DNA from: Corythucha ciliata
Taxonomy: Eukaryota > Arthropoda > Insecta > Hemiptera > Tingidae
NCBI GenBank assembly: GCA_038030265.1
Contig: CM075938.1
Location: forward strand, 55,855,189-55,919,188
DNA length: 64,000 nt
Reading direction: 5' to 3'
A program made the translations under genes and the position numbers. Each line of letters starts with the position of its first letter. Within the stretch, counting starts at the first letter, position 1. Below the pieces are notes generated by a model. It ran no database searches. It was not told where the DNA came from and worked only from the letters and a program-made list of their open reading frames with translations. Positions 34,276-46,503 of this stretch are shown piece after piece.

Positions 34276-34951
34276 CATGCGCAGAGGTGGGCAAAATTTG
34301 TATCATCAAAGTGGCCGCCATCTTTGAAAGCAACCGCTTTAGCATGGCAGACATTTATTTTCTCACTCAATGGACCATGAGCCTTGAGTTCCGATCTTCA
34401 AAACCTGTGACAAAATACATGCACCTTTTCGGGGCTGTCTTCAGGACTAAAAGCTCTTGGGTAAATTAGTCGAATTTTACAATTTTCCGTAATTTCCCCT
34501 GTCATCACCACCCTTCGACTTTTTCAGGAACGTGATTGCTACAATACTTTTTTGCCCAAATCTGAAAACGCTAGGATCAACTAGTGAAATTTGCTGGTTT
34601 TTTTAAGATTTCGAGCCCTACTGTCACCCCTTCACCACCTATCATCGACCGATAAGCCGATTTCTTGAGAAAAAATTACGGACATGTTCTCCCCGTACCG
34701 AAATGTCGTTTTTAGATATAACTTCGAAACAAGTGATTTCAGAATTTTTCAAATATTTTTTTCCGTTTCCTCGTGAAATTTCCTTGCGAATTGACCACAA
34801 TTTAGCTGAGTTAGCTCATTCATGCTCAATGGGGAACTTGCATGAATGTCCGATTTGGGAGAAAAGTATACCGGTGAATTGGCAAAAGGATATCAGTGGT
34901 AGTTGCAGCCCGATTGGTGCATTTGGTGATTTTTAACTAAATTTCAAATTG

Positions 34952-35367
34952 AATAAATTAATTAAACTGATGTTATCCGGACGACGATGGAAGTGCATGG
35001 CCCAACACGATTCGAGTTTCGAGAAAAAATGGCTCGAATCGTTAAAATCGTAATTGGCCATGTTGTCGTGGAGTTATTCAGACTTCAGGTGGTATAGTTG
35101 TTGTCTCTCCAAATTAATTGTTTTTATTTCTTTCAGTTCTTCGTCAAATCGATTTATTCAAAGAGGGTTGCGTTTGTACTAAAGATGATGTGTTAATTAG
35201 GGTCCTGATGATGGCCTAGACAGGCCGAAAATCGATTTGACGAAGAACTGAAAGAAATAAAAACAATTAATGTGGAGAGACAACAACTATACCACCTGAA
35301 GGCTCGAATCGTGTTGGGCTATGCCCTTCCATCGTCGTCCGGATAACATCAGTTTAATTAATTTATT
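34952..35367. mobile_element. 416-bp foldback element with ~75-nt loop
   Basis: AATAAATTAATTAAACTGAT then GTTATCCGGACGACGATGG is mirrored at the right end. The inner arm GTTCTTCGTCAAATCGATTT (near 35138) pairs with AAATCGATTTGACGAAGAAC (near 35229). The left arm has ~70 extra bases (35019-35088) that form their own CGATTCGAG/CTCGAATCG hairpin. The loop holds TGATGATGGCCTAGACAGG then CCGAAA. Confidence 0.85.
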
Positions 35368-35729
35368 AATTAAAAATACCGGCGACAGAATTATTCATCA
35401 ATTCCATCTAAATTTCAAAGTTCTTCAAGAGGGGATAGATGGTACGAGGGGAAATGACGTCAGAAAGAAATAACAAGAAAAATTGTCCAACTGATAATAT
35501 GTCTTAGCCCCCCCCCCTCTTCCTCACACCATAGATTTCATTAAATAGGCTTTGACGTTATCAAATCCCCACTCAAAATTTTTAAATATTCGCTCTAAAA
35601 AAATCCTTGATAGATTTCAATGTTTAATGTGAGCAATAGCATTGTGGAAGAGCCTTCTTCAAGAAACACCAGTGCTTGAAAAATGTGCAAGTTCCCCATT
35701 TTGCTTAAAATAACCACTTTTTGGTGATT

Positions 35730-35845
35730 TATACATTTCACACTCCAAATTTTGTGGGTCTTGCTCATTCAGAAACCAATTACTTGGCTCTGGCTTCTTC
35801 AAAAACGAAATTTCGCGGGGTTGGCTCACTTGAGACCCATTCTGC
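35730..35845 (+). repeat. Short type A block
   Basis: Three to four units (CCAAATTTTGTGGGTCTTGC, GAAATTTCGCGGGGTTGGC) at about 30-33 bp. More decayed traces are scattered through 36780-37100. Confidence 0.5.
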
Positions 35846-36034
35846 TCCTGACCATGGTCACCGCAATATGTATAATTATGTTGTATGTGCAAATCAAAAA
35901 ACAGGTTAATAATGGAAAATTAGCCTTTTTTTATTGCGTAGAACCTGTATCGTTGGCTTAAATGTCTATATTGAACCTCACATTCACGTTTTGGGAACTA
36001 AGTTTCCGGCTGAATTTTTATCTATTTTTCCAGG

Positions 36035-36370
36035 TCTAGTCAACGGTGTTCGTTCGCGTTGCGCGTGGTTTTTTGGATAAATTCTCGGCAGTGAACTTTT
36101 TAAATTGTGCGCAAAAAAGTATGTAAGCTGTTTGTGAGTGGCATGCTGATTCATCACCTGGCTCGCCCCTTTGAGAAAACACCGGCCAATCTTCTAAATG
36201 TGGGTATCTTTTTTTTTTTCTTTTATAAAATAATTTTAGGAATACAACTTTTGTTCTTGTTTCAGAGGAAGATTGATTGTGAACAGCAGTCAAGGTTAGT
36301 GAATTACTTTAAGGCTCAGTCCATAATTTGAGGGCAGTACACCGTAACAGTCCAAAACAGTCATTGTTAT
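36035..36370 (+). repeat. Dispersed repeat, copy 2 (gene-fragment-like)
   Basis: Inverted relative to 19800-20140. A TTTCAG acceptor-like site, a ~31-nt segment (AGGAAGATTGATTGTGAACA then GCAGTCAAG) and a GTTAGT donor-like site are kept in both copies. Upstream, GCAAAAAAG before GTATGT also looks like an exon end. Intron-like signals retained in both copies would mean DNA-level and not RNA-mediated duplication. No protein family recognised. Confidence 0.6.
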
Positions 36371-37309
36371 TCGATTTCAGTCAGCTCTAATTTGCAAAAT
36401 CCCCGTCGTACTGCCCTCATGAACCAGCCACGGTTCGAGCATCATGTTTTCAAACTTTTCGGTTTCGAGCGGTTCACGAAATTAATTTTAAACAACGTAT
36501 GAGGTTTTTGTTTTCAACGCATGCAAAATAAGAGGGAAGGATTAATCGTGTTATAATTTTGCAACGGACCCATTGTTATATGTAGAACCCCCAAAGGCCC
36601 CCTCAAAGCCTTACTCCTATAAGTGAAAAAAATATTTTCATGGCGTGTTTCCTCCTACCCACCAGAGACGCTGATTTGGACATTTTTCCTGGGGGAATAC
36701 CTGATGATGACACCACTCCTGGGGCGCGTTACTTACTGCATGAAATCACCAAATTTCCGGAGAAGTAGCCTTTGTTATTTAGAACACAATTAATCTAAAT
36801 TTCGCACATTTTAATGATTTAAAAATGATTTCGTGGGTTAAGCCATGTTAAGCTCTTATACAAAAACAAGTTTTAACAGACAGATTTCGCAGGTTTAATA
36901 TTTTCACAGGTGTTACAGGTTTGGAAAGACCAATTTCTTGAGTTAGTTCTTTCAAATTCTATGAATAGTTGAAATTCTAGCCTTAAAAAATAGTTTCACA
37001 TGATTGGCTCATTAACAACCCAATTTAGTGGCAATTTATTGACTCGTAAGTTGACTTTGTGGGATCTGTACAAATTTTGTCGAGAAACTGGAAGATTTAA
37101 TGCCGGAAACGCGTGACCCTCTCTTGAATGACGGGCCCTCGCACGCCACCGCGGTGGTTTTAGGTCTACTCTGCAACTCCTGTCGAGTGACCAGATGTAG
37201 GTACTGCTTTTGGTAGAACCGTACTGCTGCTATTTGGCATGCGGTACTTCTGTATACATGTAGCTTTGGAAACTCAGTAAATGTAAGGAGAAAGAAAGGT
37301 GGAGTTTGT

Positions 37310-37480
37310 GGCTCAGTTGATCATTTGTAGCTAAAATTGAGAAAAAGCGCTATTTCGCGATTCACTGAGGACCTTAGACGGTTAGAAATGAGAAGAATCG
37401 CTTCTGTGCTGTTCATAGGGCAAGTCTGGGTCTATAATTGAGGAAAAACATTAATTAGAGGCTACAATTGCTCGTCATGA
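37310..37480. repeat. Outlying type C units
   Basis: GTAGCTAAAATTGAGAAAAA then GCGCTATTTCGC near 37329 and three weaker units match the type C consensus at about 30 bp. Confidence 0.45.
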
Positions 37481-37484
37481 ATCA

Positions 37485-40400
37485 CGAGGTTATTGAACGA
37501 TGATAACAAGAGAGTGTGTTCTGTTAAAACAGTTAGTGTCACTATCCCTTGAGAGTTTCCCTTAGTTATGACGTCATGGGAACAGTCAAAGGAATAGTGA
37601 CACTCACTTTTTTTACAGAACAGGCCCCAAATTCTATTCGTTTGACAGTCCCGGACTACTCTGAGCAGCACGAAATTTTGTAACCTCACGAGTTATCATG
37701 TCGAATAGCGCGAAACAAAAATTATGGAAGGTTAGTACTTTCAGTGCTGTTAGTGCAGCTTCGGACGACAAACGAACAGGGCTAAAGCTTATTTGGAGAC
37801 TAAAGGGTCTCATATTGAGATTTCCGCCCCGGGTCCTGATAGACGTATAGGTCTGCCACTAATAAGAGGCATTTGGCGCCAGAAGTTCGTGTGATTCGCG
37901 ACTAGGCGCGTTGGACGAAACAGACTCGTAGTCGTGGGCACCCGAAAAGTGTGTCAAGTCAAAGAACGTTGGCCCCACGGGAAGGACACCAAGAAGAAGA
38001 CTATGGATAGAAATTTGCCCTCGAAAAAAAAAAAAAAAAAATTGGCGCCCCTCTGATGAATCTCGCGCCCTGGGGCTGTAGCCCCTATACTCGACCATAG
38101 GTTTCATTTTGGGCCTTTTTGGTGATAGGGTGAGGTGGCGTAGGGTATAGTGATTCCTCCCTCCCATCAAGGGCGGGAAGCTCGACAGTTAAAGTCACTT
38201 GAGTGGGAAATGGGTTTTTATTATTGACTCTTCGCTTATCTCTGTCGGGCAAGGTGCCTGCATTTAAGGTTTTTAACGACAAGTCGAGAAAATAAACGCG
38301 AATGCAAAAATGCTAAATAGTATTAGGAGGAGAGTCCTGCCCTACCCCTCCACACCAATTTTCTTCAGTCAATTTCTCTCTCTGGAGGATTTTATACTTC
38401 TTTACTTCTTTTTAGAATTCCTGGAAGATCCCATGAAGTTCTCTTATCAAAAAAACTCGCCTCCCACCAGTATTTACATAATTGACAAGGAAACCCTGCT
38501 ATATAGAAGATAGATTTCTTCATTAAATGTAAACTAAATGCAATGCCTTCAGGCGTTCAAATGTATGTCGTGCGGTAGAGATTAACAAGAGAAAATTTCG
38601 TTGAGCTTAATAGCTTTCCCCCTGCTCTCTTCTACTCACTATCACTCCCATAAGGATATTTACGTGGATGAAGTCCCATGAGCCACGTTAAACAGTACTT
38701 CGTGTCTCCCCACTGTAACTAATCAATCGCCTATTAACTAAAGAGAGTCTTTTCTTCCCCTTTTCTTACTTGAAACATCTGGATGGTTTACGCGTCAAAT
38801 TTCTACGTCTTATATCGATATTTTTTCCTCCAAATTTGTGTTTCTTTTGTTCCTTTTTATACAATGAGTTTACAAGTATTCCTCCGTCGTGAAAGAGCGG
38901 ATGCGATATTGATTGTTGATGAAGCGTGCTTAAGTCCCTGAGCACAGTGTCTTTTATTTCCTTTTTTAAATCTATCGTTAAAGAGAGCTTCCGCGTACAA
39001 GAGCTAGAAGGATCACCTCCCGGGTCAAGTAGACACTATTCTAGGAGAAAAAAAAAATAGGGGGAATCGAGGTCTTTGAATCCTATTTACTAACTACCCC
39101 TTGCTAGAATTACTTTAAAAACCACCCCTTGCACATCCTTGTAAGCACAATATAGCCTGCGGTCGAAAAGTGTCATCATGCTTTACTGGCTTCTAGGGAT
39201 GAGCGTTCAGTTTCATTTCTATCCCTTCCACGTATCGTATGTTCCCCAATATCCATGCTATTTTTTATGTTAATGCAATTAAACATCTTTATGGGAATCA
39301 ATTGTCCTGCCCAAACCATTAAGATGGCAAGATTATCCATTGTGAACAAAATACCTTTCGTATTGGGGTGGTTATAGTTGCTGCTGGAAAATTAGGGCAT
39401 AACTCAACGCATTTAGCAATTATTTTATTCCTTCGAGCGTCTTATTCACGCATCTCGTTATACGTGAGTTATTACCACACCTAGGCTACTCTCCATAAAG
39501 AATGAAAACTCCATTTTTGTAGTCTCCGCCCCACCCCGCACTTTTTCCTCCCCCAACCATGAGTATTTCACGGAAAGATAAGCCATTCATCCGGTAAGAA
39601 AGAGATAAACGAGGTGGTTAGGGCGGAAAAGGCAAATCATGTTAATGAATATGACTATCCCCCGCCGTCGGTTAAAGGTTGTGGGTGTGGGGGTGGGGAT
39701 TTAAGAGAGATGAACACAAATCTGCACAACTTCAGAGCTTAGCGTGTTAGACAGGGAGAGACTTATTGAAGGGGGTGGGGGGGGGGTGAGCAAGTCGTGC
39801 GTCCGTGTTTGGGTGACTAACTCCAAAAAGGGTCCGGAGGTGAAGTGACAGGGGGGGGGAGGTATCGATTGAGGGAAGAATTGAGAGAATGAATTTCTTC
39901 CTTCTTTATGACCTTTCTCCTTAGGTCCGAGGGAAAACATCGGATGAAGGGTGGGAAAAAAGTTTCTGATGTCCATCCCTTTATCTCGTCCAATCCGCCC
40001 TTTTTTTTACAAGGGTGGTCACAAAACATATACAAATTACGCCGGATTTGTTGTGCCTTTTCTACGGCCCTCTTCGCACCCCCCTCCCCCCATAACCTTT
40101 TTACAGCTAACTTGTAAATGTGAGCTCCAAGCGTAATGGCCGGGTGTATAAGCCCCCCCCCCCTCCCCTTGAGATGGTCATTTTGTTGAGGACACGTGAC
40201 CTTCTCCGGGAGACGTTGGGGGGAGAGGTTATATCGAAGTCAAAGTTAAACGATCCAAAGAAGGGAAGCTCTAAAAATTGACGTTTAAAACACAAAAAAT
40301 CACCATTCCATTAAACGCATTCCTCCATTCCCCCCTCATACCCCCTTTGCTTGCTTTAAAAGACAGTCTTTCTTCTTATTTTGATGTTTTGTACCTTAAC

Positions 40401-43400
40401 GCCACCCACTCGATCGTTTTAAGACAACCGAGTTTGCGAAACTGTCACGTTTTAGGCCTCCCTAGGCCCCTAATTCGACAGAGTCATTGGAAGAAGTCTG
40501 AACTTTTAAGGCGTTCAACAAAAGAAGAAGAAAAAAACGCGAAAAAAAAAAAACTTCACAGTGACGGAACGCTATCCTTCTTTCCTCAACACCGTCGCTC
40601 GTCCAATAATTTTACACTTTTTTTTCTGATCTTTTTTTTCCAAGGAATATTTTAAACCGAGAAAATAAAGGAAGAAAAGAACGTAACCTCTTTCGCTCAA
40701 ACCTCTAATATTTATATTGGATAGTTAAGAACAAGTGTTACCCAACGCGGAGAGCGTGTTCGGACATTTATTGCATTTGAGAAGTCCAGGGGCGGAATAA
40801 AGAGGGGGCGGCCCAAAGACGGTATGGAGAACGGTGTGGTCGACTTTGTGGTCAAAAGATATCAAATCGTGGGGGGGGGGGAGTGTGAGAGGAGTTTTGA
40901 GGGTCTGGGACTGAATATTGAAATCCTGCAAACGAGTTTCGCTAGAAGGACTGAAGAAAAGAAAGAGAGAGACAAAAGGACTTTCAGGGCTTGCGTTATG
41001 ACCACTTTACACCTCCCCCCCCCCCACCCACCGAACGGGCTACTTGTCATTTCATAAGTAACCTAGAGGTCAATAAAGTTGAACGAGGGAAAAAAGAAAA
41101 TGAAGTTAGGTTTACACTTTCATGTACATAAACGGACTAAAAACGAGAAGAAAAGGTTTGAATTACAAGTGCCGGCCGCTTCTTGAGTCCATTGGAGAAA
41201 TTCGAGTGGTTACCCCGCGAGAATAAAAGAAAATAAAATAAAACGATAAAAAGGTCTAGCGCACCCCATCGAATAGTTAAATTTTACCATATTTTCCAAT
41301 TCTGCGGGTTCGTGTTCAGGTTCAGTAAAAATGGGAATTCTCCCCCTCCAACCAACACACTGACTGTACGTGGTTGGAACCAAAGACCTCAGTGCCCAAA
41401 AGGTTAAGTGAGGATGAAGCGGGGTAGGTGGAATATTCATATTACTTTCTTGTAAGTTACAACTGTCGTTTCTTCTTCGTCACCCAAACGCAACACCGTG
41501 CGACACCCCTGACTTCTGAAATCTGGCGCAACACCAGAATTAGAATGCTTCTGTTACGTTGATTTTTCCCTAGGAGGTCAAATTTTAAACTAAATTTCAC
41601 CACGAAGTTAGTCTTTTGAATCGCGGATTAGGTCAGGGAAGTAAGTAGTCGACGTCGACGTCATCAGCACGAAAATCGCCAACACCAGACGAATTCAACG
41701 TTCAGTTCAGGCGGTGAAAATTCCTTCTCTATAAAATGTGCATGACCTTCCGCCGCCCGCACAACAGCCTCCCCGCACCTCTCTCCACCATCACTTTCAC
41801 CGTCGATTGATAAAGCCTTATAATATAGTTTATCGAAATATTTGAACTCCTGAACCACGTGCCGTTATCGATGCCCCCAAGGTGCATTCTCCGCGTTGTT
41901 TTTTTTTTTTCTTTTACAAATCATTTTATTTCGGTTACACATAATTTCTGGACTGGAGAATAACACCGCGTTGGTGGATGAGATTTCTTCGTTCCAGGAC
42001 GGAAATCTGAGATGATACACTGCTCTCCCTTGAACCCTTTTTCATCTTTTCGCAGGAAGAAAGATTGTCATCATTGTAAACAAAATGAAGAGGAAAGCGT
42101 AATTGGATCGCCATTTTTATGTAATTAGGTATTCACCCCGAACCCCGTCACCCTCGTGCCTTAGTAACAAAAGCGCTTGTTTACTATTACGTAAGTATGT
42201 CAAAAAGCTGCGTAAATTACACTTTTTCCTCGGTGATATACCTATATTTAATTAACTGAGCTCTCTAATTCAGTTTCACCTCAATACACACCAAGACGAC
42301 TCATATACATTTCCCTTTCTGCCTCCACTTTTATTTCGATATTTAGAAGGATTTGAGGAAGGAGGGTATTTTATTTCCATTGCCCTTTAGTATCAGAGGC
42401 CGCGTTGGGAAACTTTCGTTTGATTTAAGACATCCGGCGGGTCTATTTGTCGCTGAAAATAATGGGTGAGAGCGGAAATCAACGGCGTCGTCGTCGTCCA
42501 GAGACTGACGGGAAAGCTAATGTTACACGAAGCTTCGCATCTTCGAGTCTTGTTTTTCTTTATTTGTGCTCAATTATTTAGGGTGGTTCATTGAACTTGG
42601 CTGATCGTATAAAATTGGGGGGAAAAAAGACAGTTGAAATTCGTGGAAGAGGGTGGGTATTGGCAAAGGGGCGAGAGAGAAGGTTTTTAGTGAGGAGCGG
42701 TCGGTCCTAAAAAACGAAAAAAAAAAGAAAGAAAAAAATATTAATGTGCATAAAATGACCAGAAAAGACGGTTAGAACCCTCCCTCCCTCCCTGTTTCAC
42801 AGACAGATGGATCACGGCTCTACATTCTTCTCGTTTTCCTTTCGACGACGTTCAGGGTCACTTCATTTTTGTTTCTTCTTTCTCTCTTTAGCAGGAGAAG
42901 AAAACAGTTTCAAGCCTCAGATTCCTCTCGATTCTTTAAGGTTTGCAATGCCTCTACGAGTAATTGTCTACACAGACGCTATGCGCCTTGTAGTACGCAC
43001 TTTCAGTAGAATAAATTTGTTTGGTAGCTGATCCACACGCACAGCTTGGAAATCGAGCCTCTCCGCTTGTTAAATTGATGGGCGAGCTCGCCAAGCATCA
43101 ACCCATGCCCTACAGTCTTCGCCTGCCTAGTTATTTTTAGTGAAAAAAAAAAAATGCTTTCTCCACGCCCTTTCCTTTTTTAACCATTATCTTCCAGTAT
43201 GTAACGGTAGTATAATTGGCGTTATCCAAATAGGGAATGAAGAGAAATGGGCGTGGTATTATAGGCGGTGCTTCTCGTTGACATTAGTTGACATTGATGA
43301 CAAGGGAGCTTGATATTTGGATAACGAGCTTAACAAAAGATGAACAGTGAAATTTGAGGGGTGGGAGGTGTCATCATTAGAACTTTGTTAACGTTTTATT

Positions 43401-43775
43401 ATTAAAACGTCCGCTCACGCGTCTTAATTCGTTATAGGCGTGTGATAGATTCACGTATTACACACCCTTGTCAAGGACAGAGTTTTTGTCATGATCGCGT
43501 TTATTGCACTGTGAAATGAAGAGATTTGTGAATAAAACATTGTAACGCCGAGATAGTTCACTGGTAATTACATTGAATATCAATTGCATTTACACGCGCG
43601 TTCGCTGCTCTTTAAACCCCGTAATCGAAGAGGTTGACGTAATTTTATTTTATTTTATTATTATTTTATTTTTAAAAAGAAAAATTGCGAATAATTACAT
43701 TGTAACATCACGCGATTTATCGCAGACACGTGCATTAAATCAGTAATTTCCAACTTTTAGTTCCCGACCCACCAT
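37485..43775. other. Repeat-poor intergenic stretch, no gene recognised
   Basis: No array or delimited transposon and no coding region with a recognisable domain. Contains G/C homopolymers (39777-39786, 39851-39859, 40153-40163, 40871-40881, 41015-41025) and long T/A runs. Its low transposon load next to the Maf gene would suit regulatory DNA, but nothing in the sequence proves that. Confidence 0.4.
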
Positions 43776-43779
43776 TTCA

Positions 43780-43990
43780 AGGCACATTCGTGAGGTTTTC
43801 TCGTTGTATCCCCAAATTTGGAGGTTGTGGCTCGTTAAAAATCCCCTATTTCGTGGGGTTTTCTTTGCAAATGACCCCTATTTCGTGAGTTTGGCTCTTT
43901 AAAAAACATATTTCTCGGGTTTTTATTTTCAAACAGCCAAATTCAAAAAATCAATGTCGCAGGGTTTCCTACAGCGTGAAACCCCAAAAT
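43780..43990 (+). repeat. Type A block, forward orientation
   Basis: Units with CTATTTCGTGGGGTTTTCT, CTATTTCGTGAGTTTGGCTC and ATTTCTCGGGTTTTTATTTT at 30-36 bp. It faces an oppositely oriented block at 44290-44900 across ~300 bp of non-repeat DNA. Confidence 0.6.
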
Positions 43991-44289
43991 TCACTCTTCC
44001 TCCTCCTCCTCTTGCTCGTCTGGCCGTACGGTCTTTTTTTTATTTCATGGAGGGTGCACTTCTCCCGATCCCGAGTGTAACTCCTATCCATATAAACTCG
44101 ATCGGCAGCCGACGAAAACCCTTTCAAGTTACGCTCTGTTAACGCCAAATCGTATATTGACAGCTCTACGACTTTTTTAAATTGTTGGAAGTGGCTACAG
44201 AAGAAAAATATACAAACTACCCGAGGTTATCCAAGTCTCCTCCCATCCTCCCAACCCTATCTCCCGCAAAATTGACTAGTCCGCCCCCT

Positions 44290-44900
44290 CATATTTTAAA
44301 ATTCCACCTCGCGGCTACCAGCACCTTTGGACTGTCTTTATAGCCAAACTCGAGAAACTGGATTTTGGAAGGAGCCAACTTTTTTGCGGATTTTTGAGAG
44401 AGTCAAGCTCACGAAATTTGGGGTTTGAAAGAGTCAACCATGAAATTTGGTTTTCGGAAAAGTCAAATTTGCGAAATTTGGGCATTACTAGAATCATACC
44501 GTGAAATATAGCCAAACACCGGGAAATTGGTTTTTGTAAGAGCCAAAGTTCCTCCTTTGTAAAGGACAAAAGATCTGTTTTTTTAATGAAACCCCTTCTT
44601 CTCCCACGGAAGTTGGCTGTCAAGCCAAACTCGCGGTCTGGCTTTTCGTGAGAGGCAAACTTGCCAAATTTTTTATTTTAATCCTCGGACCCCACGCGGA
44701 ATGATTTGTGAATGAGACAAATCCTATACTTTTAGACTAATAGCGATTTCCATTCAACACACTACACAAGTGTAGTGCCGCGTCCTCACCATAAACATTA
44801 TGTTTCAATTCAGATAGGACGGATGGAAAAACTTACACCACACTAGTGTATTGCATTGAATAGAAAACGCCATAATTTGTGAATTTGGTCCTTTGAAAGG
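44290..44900 (-). repeat. Type A block, reverse orientation
   Basis: Units such as GCTCACGAAATTTGGGGTTT, AAATTTGCGAAATTTGGGC and GGAAATTGGTTTTTGTAAGA at about 30-33 bp. More decayed to the right of 44640. Confidence 0.6.
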
Positions 44901-45249
44901 GCCATAATAATTACAAGGACCGTTGAAAGTCAGCCAGTTTCTCAGGTGGCCTGTGGCCATATTTTTAATGGAAAACAAAAAACATTTAGATTTTCTGTGG
45001 TTGTATTCGAACATTTATAAATCTTGCTCTCCCCCCTCCCCCCCATTATATCGTATGCTCCACCAACCGGGAAATAACGTTTTACCTACAAGTGAAGCTA
45101 ATAAAGAGTTCAATCGTTAGCGATACGAAAAAGTGAGAATGATAATCTAATCAACTTATTGTCTGACGTATGGAGCTCCCTCATCAACCCCCTTCTCCTC
45201 TTCACCCTCCACCAACAGAGTTCAAGAGTTCAGAGATAGATATTGAATG

Positions 45250-46503
45250 ATAGAAAGCGAAGTAGAATCAATGGAAGACTTACTTGTGTTCCGGCGAGGA
45301 GGGGGTGGTGGTAGTAACATCGCAATAATTCTTCAACGTTTTGACGGATGTAGACAGATTTGGGGGGGGGGGCAAACAATATTTTTTAAACGTTTTCTCC
45401 ATGAAATGACTTTTATTAAAGTACAATTTGATGCATTAAAAAATAAAGCAAATCGATATTTCGAACAACAACAAAAAAAAAGTTTACATAATACTAGGCA
45501 GACGTTGGTAACGTTAAATACTCAATAAGTACCTGCGTAAAAAAATCAAACTGAACAGAAAAAAAACAAATGATATTAAACCGAAAATACTTTTTTATCC
45601 ATTTAATATTTTTTATGGCTGAGGAATTTTTTGTATGCATACAAATATTTACATCAACCCAAATTAATTTACTCGGATTTCAAAGGAAAAAAATAAACGT
45701 ATATTGTACTTGCAAATAGAAATTTTTCAGTACAACCAATACCAGTAAAAAATTTGAAAAGAACTTAATAAAAACATCATCTAAATTGGCACGTCGAGTT
45801 ACTTGATTTGTATTTACACGCAACATGTTTCACTTATATCATTTTTGCGACGGAAAAAATAAAAATATTCAAAAACCTAGGGCATTGGGGCATCTACAAA
45901 TGTTACAGGCTACTAAATTTGTAATTTATTCGAGCAGAAATTGGATTTTAAAAATTATTACGTCACTTCTTTGTACTTTTTTTAACGTATTTGTAAATAC
46001 ACATTTTGGTTTTATTTCAATTTTAAACAACAGAATGTCTATTGATATGATTTTAGATGACAATACACGGATCCCCCCTTTGAGTTTAATTACTAAGAAA
46101 TCTAATTAGTAGTAAAATATTTTTTCGATCTTCGTTTAAAAATCTATTCAATTGAAATGTTGGGCACCAAACAAGGGGGGAGGGAGCGCTACTCGGACAA
46201 TTTCATCTTCCACGCGAGAACAGAGTACGAGTCAACTTTTGTGGTGCTTAATTACTAATATTTTTAATTAATCTTCGTAAAATTCAGAACATAAATGAAT
46301 AAACAATAAACGTTTAAAAATTATCACAAATTTACACAGAGAGCTCGACTGTAAATCACTAACAAAAATCGGTGTTTTGAAAAAGTCAACAAAGAATTGT
46401 ATTGCAGGGGGAGGGGGTGGCCACGAGTTTTAATTTTACCTCAAACGATTCACCTCGAGTCGAGCTCCTTGTAGCGGTAACCTGTGACCCCCGCTCACCT
46501 GCG
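45250..46503 (-). other. Presumed 3' UTR of the Maf gene
   Basis: Directly below the Maf stop codon on the minus strand, markedly AT-rich and free of the arrays seen elsewhere. Minus-strand AATAAA signals lie at 46016-46011, 45930-45925 and 45417-45412, any of which could set the poly(A) site. Boundaries are inferred; the left edge is arbitrary. A T/A-rich 3' UTR of about 0.5-1.1 kb would result. Confidence 0.4.
46493..46500 (-). promoter_or_regulatory. Strong 5' splice-site match just after the Maf stop
   Basis: On the minus strand the bases after the TGA stop read CGCAG|GTGAGCGG, an excellent donor (AG at 46500-46499, GTGAGC at 46498-46493). If used it would remove an intron wholly within the 3' UTR. 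No acceptor was chosen. Confidence 0.35.

Larger units (their letters stand above)
33359..34449. mobile_element. Outermost palindrome of a three-layer nest
   Basis: TAGTCCTGGAGCCAGCCC at 33359 and the ~175 bp after it are repeated inverted at 34276-34449. Shared blocks include AAAAGGTGCATGTATTTTGT, CTCATGGTCCATTGAGTGAG and AAAATTTGCCCCACCTCTGC. The paired open frames on opposite strands (33354-33581 minus, 34248-34469 plus) are the two arms and give no family match, so they are not annotated as genes. Confidence 0.75.

Noticed and set aside
33354..34469. Similar frames at 33354-33581 (minus) and 34248-34469 (plus)
   Set aside because: Again the arms of an inverted repeat, with no family match and no start or splice context.
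41640..41665. GTCGACGTCGACGTC palindrome as a regulatory operator
   Set aside because: A short self-complementary run with no second copy or adjacent gene; expected occasionally by chance.
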